Below, piece after piece: positions 16,349 to 23,565 of a stretch of DNA of 64,000 nt. Every line of letters begins with the position of its first letter. The first letter of the stretch is position 1. This DNA is from Nonomuraea glycinis (GTDB lineage Bacteria; Actinomycetota; Actinomycetes; Streptosporangiales; Streptosporangiaceae). A program made the translations under genes and the position numbers. The stretch is taken from NCBI RefSeq assembly GCF_014646515.1, contig NZ_BMNK01000015.1, positions 1-64,000 on the forward strand. Reading direction: 5' to 3'. The notes beneath the pieces were generated by a model. It did not search any database, was not told where the DNA came from, and saw nothing but the letters and a program-made list of their open reading frames with translations.

Positions 16349-16960
16349 TCAGCGGCGCGGGCGCAGGCCGTTGAGAGCGGTCTCGACGATGCTGTCGGCA
16401 TAGTCGGGGGTGAGCGGTCCGCTGCGCTGCAGCCACCGGTTGAGCAGTGGTCCCCACAGCAGGTCGACGGCCACGTCGAGATCGAGATCCGCGGCCAACT
16501 GCCCGGCCCGCTGGGCGCTGCGCAGTCGTTGTTTCTTCAGCTCTTTCATCGGGGCGTCCAGCCGTTCCGCGTAGAGAGCGGCGAGCGCCGGATCGTGCGT
16601 GATCTCCGTGTTCAGGGCGCGCATCGGCTCGTCGTAGCGCGGATCGTTGAGTTCTTCGATCGTGGCTCGGAGCACCGTCTTCAGGTCTGCCTCCAGATCA
16701 CCGGTGTCGGGCAGGGCGGCTTCTCCGCTGTCCGGTTGCTCGCTGAGCATGAGGAAGGCATCGAAGAGCACCGCCCCCTTCGAGGGCCACCAGCGGTAGA
16801 TCGTCTGCTTGCCGACGCCGGCCCGGGCTGCGATGCCCTCGATGCTCAGCTTGGCGTATCCCACCTCCTGTACCAGCTCGAAGGCCGCGGCGAGGATGGC
16901 CCGCCGGGAGGCCTCGTTCCGGCGGGTCGTGTCGGCGGGAGGCTTGCGCTGCGTCGTCAT
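16349..16960 (-). CDS. TetR-family transcriptional regulator
   Basis: The 203-residue protein has the TetR DNA-binding domain near the N terminus: RRAILAAAFELVQEVGYAKL, SIEGIAARAGVGKQTIYRWW, then PSKGAVLFDAF. The C-terminal part is an all-helical ligand-binding domain of the TetR_C_11-like kind (LRATIEELNDPRYDEPMRAL). It is divergent from the SDR gene at 17085. Two palindromes of the same design (16986-17004 and 17044-17062) lie in the 124-base gap, so it very probably represses itself and the SDR-led gene series. Confidence 0.9.
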   Translation of the reverse strand: MTTQRKPPADTTRRNEASRRAILAAAFELVQEVGYAKLSIEGIAARAGVGKQTIYRWWPSKGAVLFDAFLMLSEQPDSGEAALPDTGDLEADLKTVLRATIEELNDPRYDEPMRALNTEITHDPALAALYAERLDAPMKELKKQRLRSAQRAGQLAADLDLDVAVDLLWGPLLNRWLQRSGPLTPDYADSIVETALNGLRPRR

Positions 16961-16985
16961 GCCGCCAACCTAACAAACGAACGAG

Positions 16986-17004
16986 ACGAGACGGCCCGTC
17001 TTGA
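16986..17004. promoter_or_regulatory. TetR operator, weaker copy
   Basis: ACGAGACG-GCC-CGTCTTGA has six of eight arm positions paired and the same arm-spacer-arm design as the copy at 17044. It starts 26 bases upstream of the TetR start codon, a position suited to autorepression. Confidence 0.6.
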
Positions 17005-17043
17005 CGCGGCAAAGGTGGCCCTGTACTGTCACGGTTATTCGAG

Positions 17044-17062
17044 ACGAGACGGATCGTCTCGT
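17044..17062. promoter_or_regulatory. TetR operator, perfect copy
   Basis: ACGAGACG-GAT-CGTCTCGT has perfect eight-base arms around three bases. It ends 22 bases before the SDR start codon and begins 58 bases after the start of the weaker copy. Confidence 0.75.
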
Positions 17063-17084
17063 AGGACCGATCGGAGCTCGGCAT

Positions 17085-17945
17085 ATGCGTACCCCTGATA
17101 CCGCCCCTTCCCGTACCTGGTTCATCACAGGAGCCAGCCGCGGCCTGGGCCGCGCGTTCGCTCTCGCCGCGCTGGAGCGCGGCGATCACGTGGCCGCCGC
17201 CGCCCGGACCATCACGCGACAGGACTTCGACGACCGGTACGGAGATCGGCTCCTCGTCCTTCCCCTGGACGTGACCGACCGCGACGCGGTGTTCGCCGCC
17301 GTGAACACCGCCGCCGAGCACTTCGGCCGGCTCGACATCGTGGTGAACAACGCCGGCACCATGTCCTCGGGCATGGTCGAGGAGTTCACCGAGGCCGAGG
17401 CGCGTGCCCAGCTGGAGGTCAACTTCTTCGGGGCGATGTGGGTCTGCCAGGCCGTCCTGCCGCACCTGCGTGCCCAGGCGGCCGGTCACATCGTGCAGGT
17501 CTCCAGCATCGCCGCCCTGGGCGGCTTCCCGAGCACCGGGATGTACAGCGCGAGCAAGTTCGCGCTGGAGGGCATGAGCGAGGCCCTGGCGATGGAGGCC
17601 GCGTCGTTCGGGGTCAAGCTCAGCATCCTCCAGCCCGGCGGTTATTGGACCGACCTGTACACCAGCATGACGACGACGTCGCCGTCGGCGGAGTACGACC
17701 CGTTGCGCGCCGAGCTGGAGAAGCAGTGGGCCGAGGGCTCGATCGACAGTGAGCCGCGCCTGGCCGCCGAGGCGCTGCTGAAGCTGGTCGACAGCGAAGA
17801 CCCGCCGCTACGGCTGCTGCTCGGCAGCATGGTGTACGACCTGGCCTTCGACATCTCCCAGCGGCGCATGGGGACCTGGGCCGCCTGGGAGCAGGTCAGC
17901 CGTGCCGCCGAACACGCCGTGCCTGCCCCGGAGACCGCCGGTTGA
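17085..17945 (+). CDS. Short-chain dehydrogenase/reductase
   Basis: The 286-residue protein is a classical SDR: cofactor motif TGASRGLG near residue 17, NNAG, catalytic Ser in VQVSSIAALGG and the YSASK Tyr/Lys pair. The C terminus carries a substrate-loop region with PGGYWTDLY, like actinomycete oxidoreductases acting on aryl or polyketide-like ketones. ATG 17085 was chosen because it places the Rossmann strand at the usual distance and sits just downstream of the perfect TetR operator. It is the first gene of a co-directional series with the FAD monooxygenase and two hydrolases. Confidence 0.9.
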   Translation: MRTPDTAPSRTWFITGASRGLGRAFALAALERGDHVAAAARTITRQDFDDRYGDRLLVLPLDVTDRDAVFAAVNTAAEHFGRLDIVVNNAGTMSSGMVEEFTEAEARAQLEVNFFGAMWVCQAVLPHLRAQAAGHIVQVSSIAALGGFPSTGMYSASKFALEGMSEALAMEAASFGVKLSILQPGGYWTDLYTSMTTTSPSAEYDPLRAELEKQWAEGSIDSEPRLAAEALLKLVDSEDPPLRLLLGSMVYDLAFDISQRRMGTWAAWEQVSRAAEHAVPAPETAG

Positions 17946-18157
17946 CCGGCGTCAACGCCGGCCTTTCCGGCACCAGAACCGCCGGCTCCGGCGGCGACCG
18001 TCCACTCGGCCGCGCCGATATCTACCTGGAGGACGTCTCTATGCGCATCGGTCATTCCTCATCCGACACCCAGCCCGGCCTTGCCACAACCCGCGGAAAC
18101 GATGCCGGTGACCGGGCCGCACGTGGACGCGACGAGAACCTGCGAGAGGAGCGACCG

Positions 18158-19684
18158 ATGACGGACGCCGATGTGATCATTGTGGGCGCCGGCCCAGCCG
18201 GCCTGATGCTGGCCGCCGAACTGCGGCTGGCCGGGGTGCGGCCGCTGGTGCTGGAGCGCTGGCCGCAGCGCCGCGACACCCCCAAGGCCGGTGGTCTCGG
18301 CGGCCAGATCCTCGAGCTGTTGCGCTACCGAGGTCTGCTGAAACGCTTCGAAGCCGCTTGCACCGACCCTGTCCCTGCTCCCCGGTTCCCGTTCGGCGGC
18401 GTGCATCTGGACCTCACCCGGCTGGCGGATCCCCCGCTGCACGCCCTGCCGCTCCCGCAACCCCGGCTTGAGCGGCTGCTCGACGAACGCGCCGGCGAAC
18501 TCGGCGCCGACATCCGCCGCGGACACCAGGTGGTCGGGGTGAGCCAGGACGACGCCGCGGTGACTCTGGACGTGCTCGGCCCGGACGGGCCGTACCGGAT
18601 GAGCGCCCGCTTCCTCGTGGGGTGCGACGGCGCGCGCAGCCGGGTCCGTGACTGGGCCGGCATCGGCTTTCCCGGCACCACCTACCCGGAGATCAACCGG
18701 CTGGCCCAGGTCACCCTGCCCGAAACCGTGGCCATACGCAGCAACGGCGACCTTGATGTCCCCGGCTTCGGCACGATCCGCGCGGGTTTCACCCGGACGG
18801 AGCGTGGCCTCTTCGGAGTCGCCGCGTCGCCCGCTTCCAAGGTCGTCTCTCTGTACACCATCGAAGACGAGAGCACCGAGTACGACGACGACACGCCGAT
18901 GACCGTGACCGAACTCCAGGACAGCCTCCGCCGCGTGCTCGGCGTGCGGTTGCCGGTGGGAGAGGCGATCCGGCTGTCGCGGTTCACTTTCAAGGCCCGC
19001 CAGGCCGAGCGCTACCGCCACGGGCGAATCCTGCTGGCCGGTGATGCGGCGCACCTGTTCCCCGCCACCGGTGTGGCACTCAACGCCGGCATGCTGGACG
19101 CGGTCAACCTGGCCTGGAAACTGGCCGCCGACGTCCACGGCCGGGCGCCGGACGGCCTGCTGGACACCTACCACGGCGAACGCCACCTCGCCGGCGCCCG
19201 CACCATGCTGCACACCCGAGCCCAGGTGGCACTGCGGCGCGGGCACGATGCGGCCGCCGAGGCGCTGCGTGAGGTCTTCCAGGAGTTGCTCACCGACGAA
19301 CAGCCGCTGCGCCGCATGGGAGCCCTGGTCGCCGGCGCCGACATCCGCTACCCGATGCCCGGCTCCCACCACCCGCTGGCCGGCGCTTTCGCCCCCGACC
19401 TCACCCTGCACACCGACCAGGGCGTGACCAGCGTCGCGGAGCTCATGCACGCCGCACGGCCCGTCCTCCTCGACCTCGCCGACCGCCCAGACCTGCGGCA
19501 GGCCGCCCGAGACTGGCAGCCTCGCGTCGATATCCACACCGTCAAAACGGCTGATCGGCCGGCCGACGCCCTGCTCATCCGCCCGGACGCCCACATCGCC
19601 TGGGCCGCGACCATCGACGAACCCACCGACAGCGCAGCGCCCGCGCTGCGCGAAGCACTCTCCGGCTGGTTCGGCACACCCTGA
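18158..19684 (+). CDS. FAD-dependent aromatic monooxygenase (PheA/TfdB type)
   Basis: The 508-residue protein is a class A flavoprotein hydroxylase. It has the GxGxxG ADP-binding motif in IIVGAGPAGLMLAAEL, the DG motif in FLVGCDGARSRVRDW, and the second FAD motif in GRILLAGDAAHLFPATGVAL. The usual PPxGGQGLN is altered to PATGVALNAG. The C-terminal thioredoxin-like part is of the kind found in polyketide-tailoring and rifampicin-type hydroxylases. ATG 18158 follows GAGAGGAG. The frame is open back to the SDR stop, and a weaker start with its own GGAGG exists at 18041 (MRIGHSS), so a longer N terminus cannot be excluded. Co-directional with the SDR. Confidence 0.85.
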   Translation: MTDADVIIVGAGPAGLMLAAELRLAGVRPLVLERWPQRRDTPKAGGLGGQILELLRYRGLLKRFEAACTDPVPAPRFPFGGVHLDLTRLADPPLHALPLPQPRLERLLDERAGELGADIRRGHQVVGVSQDDAAVTLDVLGPDGPYRMSARFLVGCDGARSRVRDWAGIGFPGTTYPEINRLAQVTLPETVAIRSNGDLDVPGFGTIRAGFTRTERGLFGVAASPASKVVSLYTIEDESTEYDDDTPMTVTELQDSLRRVLGVRLPVGEAIRLSRFTFKARQAERYRHGRILLAGDAAHLFPATGVALNAGMLDAVNLAWKLAADVHGRAPDGLLDTYHGERHLAGARTMLHTRAQVALRRGHDAAAEALREVFQELLTDEQPLRRMGALVAGADIRYPMPGSHHPLAGAFAPDLTLHTDQGVTSVAELMHAARPVLLDLADRPDLRQAARDWQPRVDIHTVKTADRPADALLIRPDAHIAWAATIDEPTDSAAPALREALSGWFGTP

Positions 19685-19825
19685 AACGACGACCGGGTGA
19701 CCACACCGTCCCCCGGCGTTCCGGGCGCCGAGGGCGTCCTGTGACCGAGCTCCCACTCGCCGAGGCCATGAGCGCCACGCCGGGACAGGCCCGCAAAAAA
19801 TCGACCACTGTGCGCAAGGAGATCG

Positions 19826-21058
19826 ATGATGGAACACGGCAATAACGGCTTCTCCGAGGCAGGGCTGCGCAGACTGCACGACGTGCTGGCGCGGCATGTC
19901 GAGTCCGGGAAGATTCCCGGGCTGGTCGCTCTGGTCGGCCGGGGCGGTGAGACGCATGTGGAAGCGATCGGGACGATGCGTCATGACGGTGGTGCGCCGA
20001 TGCGCCGGGACACGATCTTCCGGATGGCTTCCACCTCCAAGCCGGTCGCGATGGCGGCGGCGATGGTTCTGCTCGATGAGTGCCGGTTGCGGCTGGACGA
20101 CCCGGTGCAGCCATGGCTGCCGGAGCTGGCCGACCGGCGGGTGCTGAAGCGGATCGACGGCCCGCTGGACGACACCGTGCCGGCCCGGCGGCCGATCACC
20201 GTACGGGATCTGCTGAGTTCCACGTTCGGGCTGGGCATGGACATGACGGCGCTGGGCAGTCCGATCATGGGTGCGATTTTCGAGCAGGGGCTCACGCCCG
20301 ATCTGCCGGAGCCGATGCCTGAGCCGGATGAGTGGATGCGCCGCCTGGGCACGCTGCCGCTGATGTACCAGCCGGGGCAGCGCTGGCAGTACCAGATCAG
20401 CCACGACGTCCTCAGCGTGCTCGTCGCCAGGGTCACCGGCCGGCCGTTCGAGGCGTTCCTGCGCGAACGCATCTTCGGCCCCCTCGACATGAAGGACACC
20501 GCCTTCCACGTTCCCGCCGACCAGATCGACCGGCTGCCCACCCTCTACGCCCCCGACCCGCAAACTGGCGAATTCCACGTGTGGGACGAAGCTGTGGGCG
20601 GACGATGGAGCCGGCCACCGGCCTTCCCGGGCAGCGGCGGCGGGCTGGTCTCCACCGCCGACGACTACCACGCCTACTTCCGCATGCTGCTCAACGGCGG
20701 CATGCACGGCGGCCAGCGCGTCCTGTCCCGGCCCGCCGTCGAACTGATGACCACCAACCGCCTCACCCCCGAACAGCAAGCCGCCCGGCACGCCATGGCC
20801 ACCGACAACGTCCACGTGTCCTTCGGCCAAGGCCAGCACGGCGGCTGGGGCTTCGGCATGGCGGTACGCACCTACCGCGGCGACTACGCCCCCATCGGCC
20901 AGTTCGGCTGGGACGGCGGAGCCGGCACCACTACCTATGCCGACCCCGCCAACCAACTCACCGGCATCCTGCTCACCCAGGTCGGCATGTCAACCCCGAA
21001 CGCGGCACACCTCATCCACGACTTCTGGACCACCCTCTACCAGGCACTCGACAACTGA
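19826..21058 (+). CDS. Serine hydrolase, beta-lactamase/EstB family
   Basis: The 410-residue protein has the class C beta-lactamase fold (PF00144). S69-TS-K72 is the nucleophile box (RMASTSKP), the Tyr box is in QYQISHDVL, and the third box is the EstB-like GWDGGAGT instead of KTG. It has no signal peptide, so it is cytoplasmic, as in esterase EstB and lovastatin-synthase LovD-like acyltransferases. It follows the FAD monooxygenase by 141 bases on the same strand and precedes the CocE/PepX hydrolase, suggesting a shared tailoring or degradation pathway. ATG at 19829 is an alternative start. Confidence 0.85.
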   Translation: MMEHGNNGFSEAGLRRLHDVLARHVESGKIPGLVALVGRGGETHVEAIGTMRHDGGAPMRRDTIFRMASTSKPVAMAAAMVLLDECRLRLDDPVQPWLPELADRRVLKRIDGPLDDTVPARRPITVRDLLSSTFGLGMDMTALGSPIMGAIFEQGLTPDLPEPMPEPDEWMRRLGTLPLMYQPGQRWQYQISHDVLSVLVARVTGRPFEAFLRERIFGPLDMKDTAFHVPADQIDRLPTLYAPDPQTGEFHVWDEAVGGRWSRPPAFPGSGGGLVSTADDYHAYFRMLLNGGMHGGQRVLSRPAVELMTTNRLTPEQQAARHAMATDNVHVSFGQGQHGGWGFGMAVRTYRGDYAPIGQFGWDGGAGTTTYADPANQLTGILLTQVGMSTPNAAHLIHDFWTTLYQALDN

Positions 21059-21126
21059 CACCGAACCCCCATCGAAAAGGGCCCGCGCGGCTACAGCTTG
21101 TTACGAACAGCTCAAAAGGGGTGCAC

Positions 21127-22992
21127 ATGTTGAACACGCAACGGCGGGGGTTTCTCGCCGCCGTCCCACTCGCGATCGCGCTCGTGGTCGCCGGCGCTCC
21201 TGCCGTATCCGCGACCGCGAAGCCGAAGATCATAGTCTCTGGCCGGGTCACACAGCCCGTCTTCTCCTACCAGGACGCCATCCGCGAGCAGGTCCGGGTG
21301 CAGTCGCCGGTCGACAGCGACGGCGATGGCGAGAAGGATCTGGTCCGGGTGGACATCATCCGGCCGAAGGAGAGCGGTTCCGGGCTCAAGGTCCCGGTGA
21401 TCATGCACGAAAGCCCGTACTTCGACGAACCGGGGGTCGGCTTTGAGCTTGATCACAAAAAGTACGACGCGGAGGGGAATCTGACGAAATTTCCGCTGTT
21501 CTACGACAACTACTTCGTGCCACGTGGGTACGCGTTCGTGTCCGTCGACATGATCGGCACCAGGCTGTCGGACGGCTGCCCGACCACCGGCGGTCCGTCC
21601 GACGTGCTGGGCGGCAAGGCGGTCATCGACTGGCTGAACGGCCGGGCGACCGCCTACGACGCCAAGGGCGCTCCGGTCGAAGCCACCTGGACCACCGGGC
21701 GTACCGGGATGATCGGCCACTCGTACGAGGGATCCCTCGCCATCGGCGTCGCCGGCACCGGCGTGCGAGGGCTGGCGACGATCGTGCCGCTCGCGAGCCC
21801 CAGCAGCTGGTACGAAATGTGGCGCGCGAACGGCACCCTCACCGACATCAAGGGCGGGCAGGAATGGATGGCCCAACGGGTCGACCTTGATCCGGACGAG
21901 AAATGCGCGGCGGTACACCAGCGCATGACCGAGGGCTCGGACGACGCCACCGGCGACCACAACGCCTACTGGCACGAACTCGACTACCGGACCGGGCCGA
22001 TCTCGAACGTACGCAACGTGCGCGCCAGTGTCTTCTCGGTGGTGGGAATGCAGGACCGGAACGTGATGGCCGACCAGTTCTCCACGTGGTGGGCCGGGCT
22101 GCCCCGCAGCGTGCAACGCAAGGCGTGGGTGACACAGTACGGGCACCTCGACCCGTTCTGGGCCCGCCGTGAGGTGTGGGTCGACACCCTGCACCAGTGG
22201 TTCGACCACGAACTGATGGGCGTCTCCAACGACATCATGCGCCGGCCGCGCGCCGACGTACAGCTCGGCCCCGGCCGCTGGGTCACCCAGGCCGACTGGC
22301 CGGCACGGACGCGGACGACGACCCTGCGACCCCAGCAGGACGGCTCTCTGGGTACCGAGCCATCGACCGGCACCGGCAGCTACCTCGACACCAGGCAGAC
22401 CGAGGCCGCGATGGCCGGTGACCCCGCCACCACCGACCCCAACCGGCTGGCCTTTCGCACCCCACCGCTGAAAAACGCGAGCCGGCTGTCCGGAACGCCG
22501 TCGGTGAGCCTGCGCCTCAAGCTCGACAAGCCGACCGCCAACCTGGGCGTCCTGCTCGTCGACTACGGCCAGGACACCCGCATCCACGGCGTCGACCCCT
22601 CCGGGGGGCAAGGCCTCAAGTTCATCGACGGCCAAGACTGCGTCGGCGAGAGCACGGCCGACGACGACGGCTGCTACCGGAGGATGGCCGACAACACGGT
22701 GACCTCCGGCTTCCAGGTGGTCGCCCGAGGAATCATGGACGCCCAGAACCACACGTCGCTGAGCCACCCGGCACCGCTGACGCCGGGCAAGTCGTACCAG
22801 ATCACCTGGTCGATGCTGGCGCAGGACTACGAGTTCAAGGCCGGTCATCGGCTGGGCCTGGTATTGACCGGAACCAACGCCGACGTCACCGACGCCGAAC
22901 CCGGCACCGGGACCAAGGTCACCGTCGACCTGGCCGGCACCTCGGTCTCGCTTCCGCTGGTCGCCGGCACGTCGCTGTCCAGCGGAAGATAG
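21127..22992 (+). CDS. Secreted CocE/NonD-type alpha/beta hydrolase (X-Pro dipeptidyl-peptidase family)
   Basis: The 621-residue precursor has a signal peptide (TQRRG, then LAAVPLAIALVVAGAPAVSA). The catalytic domain follows the S15 pattern, with VPVIMHESPYFDEPG and the nucleophile elbow in GHSYEGSLAIG. A His candidate is in YGHLDPF, and a C-terminal jelly-roll (PepX_C) covers about residues 400-615. Family members cleave X-Pro dipeptides or esters and amides such as cocaine. ATG 21127 has AAAAGGGG six bases upstream; an in-frame GTG at 21121 is less well spaced. It is the last gene of the TetR-linked series. Exported, unlike the other three products. Confidence 0.85.
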   Translation: MLNTQRRGFLAAVPLAIALVVAGAPAVSATAKPKIIVSGRVTQPVFSYQDAIREQVRVQSPVDSDGDGEKDLVRVDIIRPKESGSGLKVPVIMHESPYFDEPGVGFELDHKKYDAEGNLTKFPLFYDNYFVPRGYAFVSVDMIGTRLSDGCPTTGGPSDVLGGKAVIDWLNGRATAYDAKGAPVEATWTTGRTGMIGHSYEGSLAIGVAGTGVRGLATIVPLASPSSWYEMWRANGTLTDIKGGQEWMAQRVDLDPDEKCAAVHQRMTEGSDDATGDHNAYWHELDYRTGPISNVRNVRASVFSVVGMQDRNVMADQFSTWWAGLPRSVQRKAWVTQYGHLDPFWARREVWVDTLHQWFDHELMGVSNDIMRRPRADVQLGPGRWVTQADWPARTRTTTLRPQQDGSLGTEPSTGTGSYLDTRQTEAAMAGDPATTDPNRLAFRTPPLKNASRLSGTPSVSLRLKLDKPTANLGVLLVDYGQDTRIHGVDPSGGQGLKFIDGQDCVGESTADDDGCYRRMADNTVTSGFQVVARGIMDAQNHTSLSHPAPLTPGKSYQITWSMLAQDYEFKAGHRLGLVLTGTNADVTDAEPGTGTKVTVDLAGTSVSLPLVAGTSLSSGR

Positions 22993-23079
22993 CAGCTCAG
23001 ATCTGATCACCCATCACCCGCACGAACAAGGCCGGCTCGTCCGGCGGCCGTCGCCGAGTACATCGACGAGGCGGACCGG

Positions 23080-23335
23080 TCACGTGCTCGAAGCGGGTGC
23101 GCCGGGGTCGTCGTTCCACCGCTGGACGTAACCGGCGATGGGTTGGAGCGCGGCTACGAGATCGACCCCTCGCGGTGTGAGGTGGTAGCGCACGGATACG
23201 GGGGTCGTGGGTATGACCGTACGTTCGACCAGCGCGGCGGGCGCCGCGGGCCAGCGCGAGCAGGATGCCGGGCGCCCATCGCTGCCCGACGACCTCCAGG
23301 GCGCGGCTGGCGCGGCGGCACTCGGCCTCGTCGCT
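23080..23335 (-). pseudogene. Internally deleted HxlR-family regulator gene
   Basis: The N-terminal half reads ECRRASRALEVVGQRWAPGI then LLALARGARR in one frame. The C-terminal half (LVERTVIPTTPVSVRYHLTP to VQRWNDD) is in another. The junction lies near 23233-23240. The missing middle, about 30 residues, corresponds to the FxEYR to recognition-helix region of HxlR proteins, so the DNA-binding helix is gone. The N-terminal frame also has a TAG a few codons before SDEAEC and no start. The gene is dead, but its two probable operators at 23379 and 23500 remain, divergent from the LLM/FAD oxidase fusion gene. Confidence 0.75.
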
Positions 23336-23378
23336 GTGGTTCTACTGCGTCTGCGATCGAGTGGTTCTCGGAGGGGGC

Positions 23379-23395
23379 ACTTACTAAGCGTAAGT
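23379..23395. promoter_or_regulatory. Operator-like palindrome, copy 1
   Basis: ACTTAC-TAAGC-GTAAGT has perfect six-base arms. It lies just upstream of the HxlR pseudogene. The same arms and spacing recur at 23500-23516. Confidence 0.65.
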
Positions 23396-23445
23396 CCATT
23401 ACTGGGGAAAAGCCAGTCACTCGCGGTGTGCGAGGGCCTCAATGC

Positions 23446-23473
23446 GCGGGCGAGGAGACGTCTCCTCGCCCGC
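23446..23473. repeat. 28-base perfect palindrome between the two operators
   Basis: GCGGGCGAGGAGAC is followed directly by its reverse complement. It could fold as a strong stem in RNA (terminator-like) or be a binding site. It lies midway between the twin ACTTAC/GTAAGT sites in a divergent promoter region, where a terminator would be unexpected. Confidence 0.5.
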
Positions 23474-23499
23474 TACGGCTTGCTCCAGATGCCGGCGTC

Positions 23500-23516
23500 A
23501 CTTACTTTCCGTAAGT
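23500..23516. promoter_or_regulatory. Operator-like palindrome, copy 2
   Basis: ACTTAC-TTTCC-GTAAGT has the same arms and five-base spacer as copy 1, starts 121 bases after it, and ends 49 bases upstream of the LLM/FAD oxidase fusion gene. Confidence 0.65.
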
Positions 23517-23565
23517 CGGTTACTGCCTGTTTGAGGTTCCTGGGGGACGTCGGCAGCATGGAGCC

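Noticed and set aside
17946..18157. Separate small gene between the SDR and the FAD monooxygenase
   Set aside because: The frame is open and in phase with the monooxygenase, with a possible start at 18041, but the peptide is low-complexity; treated as leader or optional N-terminal extension.
18059..20956. Long minus-strand open frame (965 codons) opposite the FAD monooxygenase and serine hydrolase
   Set aside because: Third-position GC bias of the real plus-strand genes keeps it open; no protein-like features.
21112..23010. Minus-strand frame of 632 codons opposite the CocE/PepX gene
   Set aside because: Shadow of a gene with clear signal peptide and catalytic motifs on the other strand.
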